This document shows positions 9,842 through 18,674 of a stretch of DNA of 64,000 bases, piece by piece; position 1 is the first letter of the stretch; every line of letters begins with the position of its first letter. Made by a program: the position numbers and the translations under genes. The stretch is from Bacteroidota bacterium (GTDB taxonomy: Bacteria; Bacteroidota; Bacteroidia; Chitinophagales; Saprospiraceae). The DNA lies in the NCBI GenBank assembly GCA_020160935.1, contig JAIUPL010000016.1, positions 87,390-151,389 of the forward strand, given 5' to 3'. The notes under the pieces are model-generated. The model saw only the letters and a list, made by a program, of their open reading frames with translations. It made no database searches and had not been told where the DNA came from.

Positions 9842-10102
9842 TTAGCAACCCGTTTCAGGGCCGTGGTAGATGATTTCGCCTTTTTTCTCCAGTTTTTTGA
9901 TGTACTGGTACAGACCCAGTTTGGAGATGGTGCGCATGGCGGAAGCAGATACTTTCAGCGTAACCCACTCACCCGTTTCAGGCATGAAAAATTTCTTGGT
10001 CTGGAGATTCGGATAGAACCGGCGTTTGGTTTTGCGGTTCGAGTGCGATACGTGGTTGCCGGTCAAAGGACGTTTGCCGGTCAGGTCGCAAACTTTAGAC
10101 AT
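9842..10102 (-). CDS. rpmB: 50S ribosomal protein L28
   Basis: 86 residues from ATG 10102 (MSKVCDLTGKRPLTGNHVS), the conserved L28 N-terminus. The open frame continues upstream through the tRNA terminator but that part is not family sequence. Typical L28 features are the RRFYPNLQTK stretch and the SASAMRTISKLGLYQYIKK helix. First gene of the ribosomal cluster; the tRNA-Arg gene lies 94 bp upstream on the same strand and is separated from it by a terminator hairpin. Confidence 0.96.
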   Translation of the reverse strand: MSKVCDLTGKRPLTGNHVSHSNRKTKRRFYPNLQTKKFFMPETGEWVTLKVSASAMRTISKLGLYQYIKKLEKKGEIIYHGPETGC

Positions 10103-10141
10103 TGTAATAAAATTGAAGTGTTCTAGTCGAAAGGTGAATTC

Positions 10142-10181
10142 AAAAAATGAGTGTGTGCCAGTAAACCCGAACACACACTCA
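10142..10181 (-). terminator. Intrinsic terminator after tRNA-Arg
   Basis: On the minus strand a stem GAGTGTGTG/CACACACTC (arms near 10149-10157 and 10172-10180) is followed by six T residues (10147-10142). It sits 15 bp after the encoded CCA end of tRNA-Arg and ahead of rpmB. Confidence 0.8.
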
Positions 10182-10195
10182 AACACTTTTAATCG

Positions 10196-10271
10196 TGGTG
10201 ACTCCGAGAGGACTCGAACCTCTAACCTTCTGATCCGTAGTCAGATGCTCTATCCATTAAGCTACGGAGCC
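10196..10271 (-). tRNA. tRNA-Arg (ACG)
   Basis: The minus-strand sequence folds as a cloverleaf. The acceptor stem GGCTCCG pairs with CGGAGTC (one G-U). The anticodon stem TCTGA/TCAGA has the loop CTACGGA, giving anticodon ACG (read as ICG after deamination). The T-loop GGTTCGAGTCC is canonical. Discriminator A and an encoded CCA end are present. 76 bases including CCA. Confidence 0.95.
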
Positions 10272-10298
10272 AACAAAACGCTGTTCGTTTTCGGGGTG

Positions 10299-10331
10299 CA
10301 AAGATAAATGCTCCCAAGCCGAAAAACCAAA
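10299..10331 (-). promoter_or_regulatory. Bacteroidota-type promoter of tRNA-Arg
   Basis: On the minus strand TTTG (10331-10328) is followed after 21 bases by TATCTTTG (10306-10299), a perfect TAnnTTTG -7 element. It lies 28 bp ahead of the tRNA 5' end, a distance that fits a short precursor leader. Confidence 0.75.
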
Positions 10332-10371
10332 CATGTTTTTTAGTTTTTTTCAATAAAGATTTTAGGCCGCA

Positions 10372-12036
10372 TCAGAGTTTCCGAAAACGCCGCGATGTAA
10401 TCAGTTTCCCTCTGCCAATACTCATCACATAAACGCCGCGGGGCAGTTCGGAAGCATCGTATTCGATGACATTGGATGCAAACTGGTGCGGGATGATTTC
10501 CTTGTCATACAATTGCTGGCCGAGCATGTTGAATACCCGGAAACGGTAAGGCAGGAAAGTGGGCGTTTGGAACTCGATACGCCACTGGTTGTTGTCCAGG
10601 TCTTGCACGCGGGTCATTTCCAGCGGCCCTACGAGGCCGTTGCAGAGTTCGCGGATGGCATTCACCGAACGTTCCAGATCGAGGTAACCACCCGTGACCG
10701 TTTTTCCGGCCAGCGTCTCTTCCGGCTGTACGTTGTCGAGCAAGAGTTCGCGTACGCGCAAAGCACAGGTGGCTGGCGCTGTCAGTGCATCGCTGGTAAA
10801 AGTTTCGCACGACATGCTGTAAAGCAGTCCCACAGCACCTGTCACATGCGGCGCTGCAGCCGAAGTGCCGCTGATGGTGCCATAGCCGGGTGTATTGCTG
10901 CCGTTGGGGCTCAGGTTGCTAGTGGTATATACGGATTCGCCCGGCGCACCAAGGTCGACAGAGACATCGCCAAATCCGGTACTGAGCACTTTCGCTCCAT
11001 TTTTGTCTACGTTATTTACGACAATCAGATAGGAACTGGTGCAGGTGGAGGGCATATCGCCGGCTACTTCCACATCTACATTTTTATTGGCGGTAGAGCC
11101 CACGCTAAGTACGCCCAGGGTGCCCAGAGAATCGTACATGGCACACCACAGTTGGTGGTCTTCGGCGCGTTCGTTGTCGAGGCCGAGCGAAGCGTTGGTC
11201 ACCACCACAAAAGCGCCTTTTGCACCATTGGTCTGGTTGTACAGGCGGCGCTGGTCGGCCACGTATTCATAGGCAGCAATCACCTCGTCTTCCCATTGCA
11301 CATCGGCGAGGTTCATCATTTTGACATTCCAACTGACGCCAGACACGCCCACGAGGTTGTTGCCGGCTGCACCGACAATGCCGAATACCTGCGTGCCATG
11401 AACGCCCTGATTGCCGGTATCGTCGCTTTGGTTGCGCGGGTTCCAGCCTCCGAAATCGTCGATGTAGCCGTTGTTGTCGTTGTCAATGCCGTCGTTTGGA
11501 ATTTCGTTCCAGTTCCACCAGCGGTTGGGCGCCAGGTCGGGGTGTGAAAACAACACGCCGCGTTCGAGTATAGCCACCACAATGGTGTCACCTGCAGGCG
11601 TAACGCCGCCGGTAGAAGCGTCCCAGGCCTTGTGTGCATTGATGAGCGTCATATTATCCTGCCGCCACCATTCCGGGTCGTTGGGTTCGGTATCACGTTC
11701 TTTCGTTTCGTGGTTGAGTTGGGCGATATCGATACCCGGGTGTTTGCGGGCGAGGCTCAGCAGGCGCTCTGCTGATAGCACCTGCTCATCAAAACCGATC
11801 AGGTACATATGCCAGTTGTCGGACAAGGTGCGTTTCAGGGAAATATTTGCTGTTCCGGAAGTGAGCGTATTCAGTTCGGACAAAACGGCCGTCAACTGGG
11901 CTTTTGGCGCGAGTTGAATCAGCATTTCGCCGATTCGGCGGTTCGGAATGGTATTGTCAACAGCACTTGCTTGCTGGGCTGTGCCGGAAAAAGCAAGTGA
12001 CAGAAGCAGGACAAGGGGAAGCAGGCGGGCAGTCAT
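10372..12036 (-). CDS. S8 subtilisin-family protease with T9SS sorting domain and Glu in place of the catalytic Asp
   Basis: 554 residues with signal peptide (LLPLVLLLSLAFSGTAQQ), a propeptide-like region (about 35-110), an S8 catalytic domain (about 130-470) and a C-terminal T9SS sorting domain (FNMLGQQLYDKE ... ASELPRGVYVMSI). His213 (GVHGTQVFG) and Ser392 (ISGTSAAAPHVTG) are in place, as is an Asn (VTNAS). The first triad position, normally D in AVIDTGV, reads VAILERGV, so Asp is replaced by Glu158 (codon 11563-11565). Activity may be weakened or altered; alternatively this is a binding protein built on the subtilase fold. An Asp/Asn-rich loop (GIDNDNNGYIDDFGGWN) is a probable calcium site. 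No operon partner is evident. Confidence 0.92.
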   Translation of the reverse strand: MTARLLPLVLLLSLAFSGTAQQASAVDNTIPNRRIGEMLIQLAPKAQLTAVLSELNTLTSGTANISLKRTLSDNWHMYLIGFDEQVLSAERLLSLARKHPGIDIAQLNHETKERDTEPNDPEWWRQDNMTLINAHKAWDASTGGVTPAGDTIVVAILERGVLFSHPDLAPNRWWNWNEIPNDGIDNDNNGYIDDFGGWNPRNQSDDTGNQGVHGTQVFGIVGAAGNNLVGVSGVSWNVKMMNLADVQWEDEVIAAYEYVADQRRLYNQTNGAKGAFVVVTNASLGLDNERAEDHQLWCAMYDSLGTLGVLSVGSTANKNVDVEVAGDMPSTCTSSYLIVVNNVDKNGAKVLSTGFGDVSVDLGAPGESVYTTSNLSPNGSNTPGYGTISGTSAAAPHVTGAVGLLYSMSCETFTSDALTAPATCALRVRELLLDNVQPEETLAGKTVTGGYLDLERSVNAIRELCNGLVGPLEMTRVQDLDNNQWRIEFQTPTFLPYRFRVFNMLGQQLYDKEIIPHQFASNVIEYDASELPRGVYVMSIGRGKLITSRRFRKL

Positions 12037-12067
12037 GATAGCGTTGTAGTTTTTAGCAGTTGCTTGA

Positions 12068-12229
12068 GAAACCGTCTGAAAACCCCTGATGTGGCTGAAA
12101 AGTATAGATTTTAGCCCCAGGCAAAACTCGTTTTTGAGGGAATAGTCTTGTCCTATTGCCGAAAAAACAGATGAAGCATGGGGGCAAAAGATATGGTTTT
12201 CAGCCCGGCAGGGGCTTTCAGACGGTTTC
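12068..12229. repeat. Spaced inverted repeat upstream of the subtilase
   Basis: Two 21-bp arms (12068-12088 and 12209-12229) with the word AAACCGTCTGAAA are complementary at 20 of 21 positions and 120 bp apart. They occupy the 280-bp gap between the subtilase start and the BtuF-like stop. No gene is visible in the gap. Confidence 0.7.
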
Positions 12230-12316
12230 TGAGCGTGTTTTTACAAATATGGTTGCCCAAAGGACGCAGTTTTCATAAAATTATGCCAGCGCAACAGCCG
12301 GAAACTTTTGACCGTT

Positions 12317-13078
12317 TCAGGCGATTTTTAACATTTCCTGCAATTGGTGAAAATAGGCAGGAGCGCGCAGCAGGCGGCTGCCATACCAGGAAAACATTTC
12401 ACCATCCACTATTTGGATGTGTGCCTGCGGGCAAACCTCCCGAAAGGCAGCCATGTGTTTTTCGGCAAATGGATACGGCTCGGAAGAAAGCAATATGACT
12501 TCCGGAGCCGCAGCCACCAGCGCATCGAGGCCGATTTCGGGGTATCGCTGCAGGTGTCCGAACACATTTTCGAAACCCGCCCGTTGCATCATGTCGTGGA
12601 TAAAAGTTCCGCTGGCAGCCACCATGTAAGGTTTTCGCCAGATGAAATAGGCGGCTCGCCTGGGTTTTGTTGTGTTTTCTGAAAGGGTTTGAAAGGCCGT
12701 TTCAATGTCTTTTACCAGCATTCGGGCTTGTTCCACTTTTCCTGTCAACTGGCCCACCTCCCCGATCATGTCCAATGCTTCGGGTAAATTGGCCACATCG
12801 CTGATCCATACCCGGTAATGGCGCTGGAGTTCCTCGATTTGCGCCCGTTCGTTTTCTTCCTTGTTTCCCAATATCAAATCTGGCTGCAGGGCGGCTATTT
12901 TTTCAAAATTCAGGGTTTTAGTGCCGCCAATACGGGGTTTGCTTTGGAACCATTCCGGCGGATGCACGCAAAACTTGGTAATGCCCACCACTTCGTCGCG
13001 CAGACCGAGGTAATGAAGCAGTTCCGTTTGGGAAGGGACGAGGGAGATGATGGAAGTTGGAAACACGGATTGGAACAC
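12317..13078 (-). CDS. BtuF/TroA-like helical-backbone metal-chelate receptor
   Basis: About 253 residues of the periplasmic-binding class III fold: IISLVPSQTELLHYLGL, VVGITKFCVHP, PDLILGNKEEN, then the long helix and a C-terminal lobe ending YFHQLQEMLKI. It is related to vitamin B12 (BtuF) and siderophore receptors. No signal peptide or lipobox is visible, so it may act in the cytosol or be missing its export signal. No ABC permease or ATPase lies nearby. Only GTG starts are available (13078 or 13066), and both lie inside a GGATTGGAACACGG repeat, so the original N-terminus may have been replaced by the repeat. Ligand unknown. Confidence 0.8.
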   Translation of the reverse strand: MFQSVFPTSIISLVPSQTELLHYLGLRDEVVGITKFCVHPPEWFQSKPRIGGTKTLNFEKIAALQPDLILGNKEENERAQIEELQRHYRVWISDVANLPEALDMIGEVGQLTGKVEQARMLVKDIETAFQTLSENTTKPRRAAYFIWRKPYMVAASGTFIHDMMQRAGFENVFGHLQRYPEIGLDALVAAAPEVILLSSEPYPFAEKHMAAFREVCPQAHIQIVDGEMFSWYGSRLLRAPAYFHQLQEMLKIA

Positions 13079-13132
13079 GGATTACGCGGATTGGAACACG
13101 GATTACACGGATAGTTAGGCGGATTACGCGGA
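13060..13132. repeat. ACACGGATT-type short tandem tract
   Basis: Near-tandem units of ACACGGATT, ACGCGGATT and GGAACACGGATT run into the 5' end of the BtuF-like gene and provide its likely GTG start codon. The style matches the short-word tracts elsewhere in the window. Confidence 0.75.
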
Positions 13133-13252
13133 TTTTTTTTTAAAACCACTAAGGGCACAAGGTACACAAAGCGTAGCATACACCTTGATTAGGCATGCGC
13201 CACTGTACTCACTTTTTGGTATTTTTATTTTTCCAAACGAATAGGCGCCATA

Positions 13253-13344
13253 GATTTGACAACTTTTTGAAAGTTGTCAAATCTTCTCACCCGAACCTTT
13301 AAAAACATAGATAGATTTGACAACTTTTTGAAAGTTGTCAAATC
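13253..13344. repeat. Two copies of a 31-bp palindrome
   Basis: Identical perfect palindromes (GATTTGACAACTTT, a 3-base loop, then the complement) lie at 13253-13283 and 13314-13344, separated by 30 bp. The second ends two bases from the stop codon of the minus-strand MpaB-family gene. They could act as terminators, but the duplicated exact copy suggests a dispersed repeat. Confidence 0.9.
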
Positions 13345-13346
13345 GC

Positions 13347-14207
13347 TCAAAGCCCAAACGGAATACTCGTTTTCCTGCTCAACCAGTCAAAAAAACGCCC
13401 GGCAGCGGGAGCTTGCGCTCCTTCGGCCCTTGCTATTCTTGCCATGGCCTGGTGGTATGCCGGATTGTATCGCAGTGCTCGCGGAAGGAGCCGGAAAAGT
13501 TGGTGCGCCCGGCGGAAAAGTCGCGCAAGGCGTTGCTCCGAATCCGGGCGCGTGGTAATGCCCAATCGGGCGCACAAAGGCGCCGGCATCCAGCCTGCGG
13601 CAAAGCGATCGAGCCATTTCCCTGGGGCTTTCGGGTGACGCACGATGGCTTGCGCAATATCGTGGCAGGCTTGGGTGCTTCCCAGCAAATCACTGTGCAG
13701 CATACTGTCAAAATAGGCGCGAAAAGCAGTTAAATCCTTCGGATATGCCTCATCCGGAATGCCCATCAGACGCGCCGTGATTTTGCTTTCTTCATAAAAT
13801 TGTTCGCGCCAGTCGGCTGGTAAATCCTGAATCGGCATGCGCTCAAATACCTGAATGGTTGTCTCGGTCAGCGTAGCCAACACCCACAACAGCAAATCGG
13901 GATCGGTGGCTACGAACGTTTTTTGACCGACCGCTCCCTTCACTCCGGAATGGATGTGGTGCAACCGCATGGCCGTCTGGTCGGCCTGCTGCCGGTCGCC
14001 AAAATAAATACGCGCCATGGCTTTGAACGTGCGAAAGCCACGGCCAAAAGGATCGGATTTAAAATTGCTGTAACGCGCCACGCCTTCCGCTACGGCCGGG
14101 TGCGCTACTTGCAACAACAGCGCCCGCACACCACCAACAATGGTGTAGGGTTCGCGATAAAGTTTCCAGGTGATAGTAGTGGGACCGAAATAACCGACAT
14201 GTTTCAT
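13347..14207 (-). CDS. MpaB-family (DUF2236) oxygenase-like protein
   Basis: 286 residues. The start GYFGPTTITWKLYREPYTIVGGVRALLLQVAHPAVAEGV is characteristic of the MpaB/rubber-oxygenase-like DUF2236 family, whose studied members (for example latex clearing protein Lcp) bind haem b. Conserved His residues (AHPAV, RLHHIHSG) and the Arg-rich helices fit. No signal peptide, so cytoplasmic. The physiological substrate of such short members is unknown. The gene stands alone, between a palindrome pair at its 3' end and a 42-bp-arm palindrome upstream. Confidence 0.87.
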   Translation of the reverse strand: MKHVGYFGPTTITWKLYREPYTIVGGVRALLLQVAHPAVAEGVARYSNFKSDPFGRGFRTFKAMARIYFGDRQQADQTAMRLHHIHSGVKGAVGQKTFVATDPDLLLWVLATLTETTIQVFERMPIQDLPADWREQFYEESKITARLMGIPDEAYPKDLTAFRAYFDSMLHSDLLGSTQACHDIAQAIVRHPKAPGKWLDRFAAGWMPAPLCARLGITTRPDSEQRLARLFRRAHQLFRLLPRALRYNPAYHQAMARIARAEGAQAPAAGRFFDWLSRKTSIPFGL

Positions 14208-14333
14208 ATTTCAAATTACTTTGAGATACAAAGTTAGTTGGCATACATGGATAATCCAACAGAACAGGTTGAATTTTCCAGGATATTTGAAAAAAGGTGG
14301 GAATTGAAAATGAGTTTTTAAACGCGGAGTTTA

Positions 14334-14432
14334 TTTAACCACAAAGGACACCAAGGTTTCACAAAGTTCACAAAGTAGTGATTATAAACCCTTTGTGAAC
14401 TTTGTGAAACCTTGGTGTCCTTTGTGGTTAAA
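14334..14432. repeat. Perfect 42-bp-arm inverted repeat (CACAAAG words)
   Basis: Arms 14334-14375 and 14391-14432 are complementary at all 42 positions with a 15-base loop. The arms are made of CACAAAG/GGACACC-type words and begin with TTTAACCACAAAGGACACC. The element lies between the MpaB-family start and the stop of the E2 gene, both on the minus strand. The motif GTGGTTAAA also appears in the 71-bp repeat at 9064. Confidence 0.95.
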
Positions 14433-14456
14433 TAACTCCGTGGTTAAACCCGAAAA

Positions 14457-16046
14457 TTACAACCAGCCCAAAAACGGCTCTTCCAGAATCTTTTTCACTT
14501 CCACCAGGAAGCGGGCAGCATCGCCGCCATTGATCACGCGGTGGTCCCAGCCGATGGTCATGGGCATCATCAGGCGCGGTTCGAAAGCACTGGTAGTTTC
14601 GTTCCACACCGGTTCCATTTGGGCAGCCACTACACTAAGGATGGCTACTTCCGGCCAGTTGACAATGGAAATCATATTGGTACCGCCGATCGCGCCGATA
14701 TTCGAGATGGTAAAGGTGCCGCCCGTGAGGTCGTTCAAAGTCAGTTTGCCACCTTTGGTGCGGGTAGATACGTCGGCCAGGTCGATGGAAATATCGGTCA
14801 GTCCTTTCTGGTCGACATGCTTGATATTGGGAACGAACAGTCCGTTGGGTGTGTCAACGGCAATACCAACGTTGTAGTATTTCTTGTAAATCACCTCATT
14901 GGTTTCGGGGTCGAGGCTGGCATTGAACTGCGGCATTTTGCGCAGCACAGCCGCCACGGCCTTGGTCAGAATGGCCGTCATGGTGAGGCTTCCACCCGCG
15001 GCCTTTACCTGATCCTTGTATTGTTGGCGCAGGGCTTCTACTTTGGTGATGTCAGCCTTGTCGGAAATCCATGCATGCGGAATCGTGCTGGTGGAGTACG
15101 ACATCGCTTCGGAGGTTTTTACACCTACGTTTGTTTGTGCCTTGCGCTCCGTTTCGCCGAATTTGGAAAAATCGGGCAGCGGGCGGCGTTTGACAGCCGC
15201 AGCAGTAGTGGCAGCGCTTCCGCCTCCGGTATCGATCTTGCGTTTTACAAAATCCACCACGTCTTTATAGGAAATGCGGCTGGCGCCTTCAGCGGGCCGT
15301 ACATCGGAGAGGTTGATACCCAGTTCCTTGGCGCGCTTGCGAGCCAGCGGCGATACGCGGAAATTGGAAGCGCTCTGCTGTGAGCCGGATGCAGCGGCAG
15401 GGGCTGCGGGCGTAGGTGCGGCCGGTGCAGCGGGTGTGGGTGCCGGTGCGGCGGGCGCAGCGGCAACGGGCGCAGCAGCAGCAGCGCCTTCGCGTTTCAT
15501 ACGCAACACAGCCGTGCCTTCGCCTACGTCATCGCCTTTTTTGACGAGTATTTCTTCCACCACCCCGTCGGCATCGATGGGCATTTCTGCATCCACCTTG
15601 TCGGTACCGATCACCATGATAATCTGGTCTTTGCTGATCTTATCGCCGGGTTTTACCAGAATTTCGGTCACTTTACCCGTTACGCCGTCGCCTAAAGACG
15701 GCAGTTTAAATTCATAGGAACCGCCAGCAGCAGCAGGTGCAGCCGGAGCCGGTGTTGGAGGGGCAGCAGGTGCGGCCGCTTCTTTAGGCGCCGATGCGGC
15801 TGGAGCAGCATCGGCCGTTTCGAGGCGGATGACCAGCGTTCCTTCGCCTACTTCATCGCCTTTTTTTACCAGAATTTCGGAAACAGTCCCTTCCTGGTCG
15901 ATGGGCATTTCGGCATCCACTTTATCCGTACCAATAACCAGTACAATCTGATCTTTGGTCACTTTATCACCCGGTTTTACCAGAATTTCAGTCACCTTTC
16001 CCGTAACGCCGTCGCCCAGAGAAGGAAGTTTATATTCGTAAGCCAT
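14457..16046 (-). CDS. pdhC: Dihydrolipoyl acetyltransferase, E2 of the pyruvate dehydrogenase complex
   Basis: 529 residues. Two N-terminal lipoyl domains carry the lipoylated Lys at 42 and 150 in GTDKVDAEMP. Ala/Pro-rich linkers (about 78-108 and 175-215) and an E3/E1-binding domain (FRVSPLARKRAKELGINLSD) follow. The C-terminal catalytic domain ends with DHRVINGGDAARF. Catalytic His502 is present, and the usual Asp of DHRxxDG is Asn506, as in the Azotobacter vinelandii pyruvate-type E2, which favours pyruvate over 2-oxoglutarate as substrate. It transfers acetyl groups from E1 to CoA in the cytosol. E1 and E3 genes are not adjacent. Confidence 0.93.
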   Translation of the reverse strand: MAYEYKLPSLGDGVTGKVTEILVKPGDKVTKDQIVLVIGTDKVDAEMPIDQEGTVSEILVKKGDEVGEGTLVIRLETADAAPAASAPKEAAAPAAPPTPAPAAPAAAGGSYEFKLPSLGDGVTGKVTEILVKPGDKISKDQIIMVIGTDKVDAEMPIDADGVVEEILVKKGDDVGEGTAVLRMKREGAAAAAPVAAAPAAPAPTPAAPAAPTPAAPAAASGSQQSASNFRVSPLARKRAKELGINLSDVRPAEGASRISYKDVVDFVKRKIDTGGGSAATTAAAVKRRPLPDFSKFGETERKAQTNVGVKTSEAMSYSTSTIPHAWISDKADITKVEALRQQYKDQVKAAGGSLTMTAILTKAVAAVLRKMPQFNASLDPETNEVIYKKYYNVGIAVDTPNGLFVPNIKHVDQKGLTDISIDLADVSTRTKGGKLTLNDLTGGTFTISNIGAIGGTNMISIVNWPEVAILSVVAAQMEPVWNETTSAFEPRLMMPMTIGWDHRVINGGDAARFLVEVKKILEEPFLGWL

Positions 16047-16128
16047 GCACAGAATCGTTATTTTACAAGGAAGAGTTTTGAGGCGGGCAAAGATGGGGAT
16101 TTTTTTTCAAAAAATAGTCCAGTGTTGA

Positions 16129-16265
16129 TAGTCCTGAGTCGTAAGTCCTGAGTCCTGAGTCCGTAGAGTACACAATTGATGCTCTTGGGTTTCCCCTATT
16201 GGTGTGCCAAGGGCATCAATGTGTACTCTACGGACTCAGGACTCAGGACTTACGACTCAGGACTA
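16129..16265. repeat. Near-perfect 53-bp-arm palindrome of AGTCCTG heptamers
   Basis: Arms 16129-16182 and 16213-16265 differ by one inserted base. The outer part of each arm consists of heptamers (AGTCCTG, AGTCGTA, AGTCCTG, AGTCCTG, AGTCCGT) followed by AGAGTACAC and a unique core. The right arm ends exactly on the TAG stop codon (16265-16263) of the porE-like gene. The outer heptamer part is shared with the palindrome at 50204-50321 but the core is different. Confidence 0.95.
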
Positions 16266-18659
16266 TTTCCCATCTTGCCCAATCACCCGAAATTCCGTCC
16301 TGCGATTCAACTGATATTCCTCTTCCGAGCAAGGCACATCGTCATTGCATTTATTGATGGGTTTTGTTTCGCCGTAGCCGCGGGCGACGAGGCGTTCGCG
16401 GGCGATGCCCTGTTCGGCAAGCCATTGCACCACGCGGTCGGCACGGCGCTGCGACAAGTCGAGGTTGTAATCAGCAGGGCCGCGGGCGTCGGTGTGAGAG
16501 GCGATTTCAATGCGAATTTCGAGGTTATCCTGCAAGGTATGTAGCAGTTTTTGAAGGTCGGGCAAGGACTCATCGCGGAAATTTGCCTCATTAAAATCGT
16601 AGTACAAATTGACCAGAAAACCTTCCGAGCCGCGTTTCCACACAGGATGTTCGGGGGCGCTGGGCACCCCGTCGGCCAGGAGCACACCATTTTGCACTTC
16701 CATACCATTGCCGATGGAAAAAGTAGCCGGGCTGCCGTCGGCATTTTCATAAATACCCGATAACTCATTGTATTTCGGCCCGGTATGTGAAGCGGGCGTT
16801 TCCTGCTGACTGATGATAAAGCCATCGGCGTCGCGGTAGGGTTGCAGACTAAGGTTGGCTTTCAATACGGCCTTGTCGGTCGTGAGGCCTTTGGTACAAA
16901 AGCCATCCGCAGAATCGGTGATATAGCCTGCGCGTTCGGCTTTTACCTTGTAACAGCAATCGCGGTCGAGTTTGAATTTATAACGTCCGTCGGGGCCTGT
17001 GACGACCGGTTCTGCCATCAATTTGCCACAATCATTGACCATACTTACCCGCGCACCATCGGCCGGCATACCATCGGCCATGTCGAACACAATGCCTTGC
17101 AGGGTATAATTGCTTTGTTTTTGCACCAGCATTTCGAGGCGCAGCGGGAAATCGGAGGCAGCACCCGAGCAGCCTTTGATCTGGGCGCCTTCATAACCTT
17201 TTTTGGCAGCTGTAAAATCGGCGCAATCGGACGGGCGCATATCAAAAGAAATCTTGCCATCCGCGCCGGTGGTCATCGTCAGGCCCACCTGTGTGCTGCT
17301 CACCGTCACGCCGCTCACAGGCTGGCGTGTGCGTTGGTCGAGCACCACAATTTCCATCGGGGCGGCCGTTTTTTGAAACCCGTAAATATCGTCGCGACCC
17401 TGGCCGTCCTTTCTGTCGGAGGTAAAAAATCCCCAGGAAAGGTCAGGGCTGAATGTGATGGCAAAATCGTCGTGTGTGGAATTGACCGGCGCGCCCAGGT
17501 TGACCGGCAGGTTCCAGGCATTCATATCCTGCTGGGGCGTGGCGTAAAAAATATCGAGCCCGCCCAGCCCGAGGTGGCCATTGGAGGCAAAATACAAGCG
17601 GTCATTAGACGCCAGAAACGGAAAAATTTCATTGCCTTCCGTGTTGATCACCGGCCCCAGGTTGGCCGGGGGCGACCATTGACCATTTTTAAATGTAGTC
17701 ACGTAGAGATCCATCCCACCATATCCTCCGGGCATATTGCTGGAAAAGTACAGGCGCCGACCATCGGCAGAAAGCGTAGGGTGCGCCACATGGTATTCAT
17801 CGGAATTGAAAGGAAGGCCCTGTATGTCTTTCCAATCGTGCGAAGCCACATTCCAGTGTCCTACAAATATTTTGAGTTTCACAAGTCCGTCTTCGCTGCG
17901 GCCGGTTTTGCCATCAGCGTGGCTGTTTCGGGTAAAATAAATCGACTGTCCGTCGGCCGAAACGGCCACTGCGGCCTCATGGAAACGGGTATTGATGGAA
18001 TTGGAATATTTCTTCGGATCTGAATAGGTAAAATTGCCGGGTTGAAGCCCGATGGGGGTAAAAACAACCTCATACAATTCGGAAAACGGGTTGCCGGTCC
18101 ACAAACTGGTGCGTTTCACAATGCCGCCCTGGTCGCGGTCGCTGGCAAAAATCAGCGTATTGTCCACCAGGGCAGGGCTAAAATCGTCGTATGCCGAATT
18201 GAACGGCAGTCTTTGCACTGAATAAATATCCTGTCCTTTTTGCAGCAATTCTCCTTGCCGGTCGCAAGAAGCCGCCAGAAACTGCGCACGGGCATCGTCG
18301 GGGTTCTCCTGCAAATACGCAACAAACCAGGGTTTGGCCTGCTCGCATTTCCCGTTGGTTTGCAGTACCATGCCGTAATACAAGCGATGGATGGCCTTTG
18401 CCTGCGGGAGTTGCACCACTTTTGCGTACCATTCCTCGGCATGTACGGGGTCGTTCACCTTGCGGTAGCATTCGGCCAGATTCATCATGGCCTCCGGGTT
18501 GTTCTCCTTGTCCAGCACCTCCTGGTACAAGGTGATGGCGGTCAAGTAGTCCAGTTCCCGCATGGCATTGTCGGCGCGTGTCAGGCGCGATTGCAATCGG
18601 GCGCTGGCGGGGCACAACAGCAGCAAGAAAAAAATAATTTTGGCGGCAGTCGGATTCAT
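16263..18659 (-). CDS. PorE-like T9SS component: TPR, WD40-like propeller, CRD and OmpA peptidoglycan-binding domains
   Basis: 798 residues with a signal peptide. Domain order: TPR region (about 25-140; ALLVYQEVLDKE-like repeats), PD40/WD40-like beta-propeller (about 150-430; PTLSADGRRLYFSSNMPGGY, GLGGLDIFYA), two carboxypeptidase-regulatory/Ig-like modules (about 440-520 and 530-610), and a C-terminal OmpA domain (LYYDFNEANF ... SHTDARGPADYNLDLSQRRA) that would bind peptidoglycan. This is the architecture described for Porphyromonas gingivalis PorE, which anchors the T9SS to the cell wall. It follows porP by 15 bp in the same direction, so the two form an operon. Its stop codon is built into a palindrome arm. 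Confidence 0.88.
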   Translation of the reverse strand: MNPTAAKIIFFLLLLCPASARLQSRLTRADNAMRELDYLTAITLYQEVLDKENNPEAMMNLAECYRKVNDPVHAEEWYAKVVQLPQAKAIHRLYYGMVLQTNGKCEQAKPWFVAYLQENPDDARAQFLAASCDRQGELLQKGQDIYSVQRLPFNSAYDDFSPALVDNTLIFASDRDQGGIVKRTSLWTGNPFSELYEVVFTPIGLQPGNFTYSDPKKYSNSINTRFHEAAVAVSADGQSIYFTRNSHADGKTGRSEDGLVKLKIFVGHWNVASHDWKDIQGLPFNSDEYHVAHPTLSADGRRLYFSSNMPGGYGGMDLYVTTFKNGQWSPPANLGPVINTEGNEIFPFLASNDRLYFASNGHLGLGGLDIFYATPQQDMNAWNLPVNLGAPVNSTHDDFAITFSPDLSWGFFTSDRKDGQGRDDIYGFQKTAAPMEIVVLDQRTRQPVSGVTVSSTQVGLTMTTGADGKISFDMRPSDCADFTAAKKGYEGAQIKGCSGAASDFPLRLEMLVQKQSNYTLQGIVFDMADGMPADGARVSMVNDCGKLMAEPVVTGPDGRYKFKLDRDCCYKVKAERAGYITDSADGFCTKGLTTDKAVLKANLSLQPYRDADGFIISQQETPASHTGPKYNELSGIYENADGSPATFSIGNGMEVQNGVLLADGVPSAPEHPVWKRGSEGFLVNLYYDFNEANFRDESLPDLQKLLHTLQDNLEIRIEIASHTDARGPADYNLDLSQRRADRVVQWLAEQGIARERLVARGYGETKPINKCNDDVPCSEEEYQLNRRTEFRVIGQDGK

Positions 18660-18674
18660 ATGATTTGGTGGTTG

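Noticed and set aside
14334..14432. Ordinary intrinsic terminator
   Set aside because: The 42-bp perfect stem is far longer than a terminator stem and lacks a clean U-tract; recorded as a repeat although a termination role remains possible.
16842..18023. 393-codon open frame antisense to the porE-like gene
   Set aside because: Shadow frame, no motifs.
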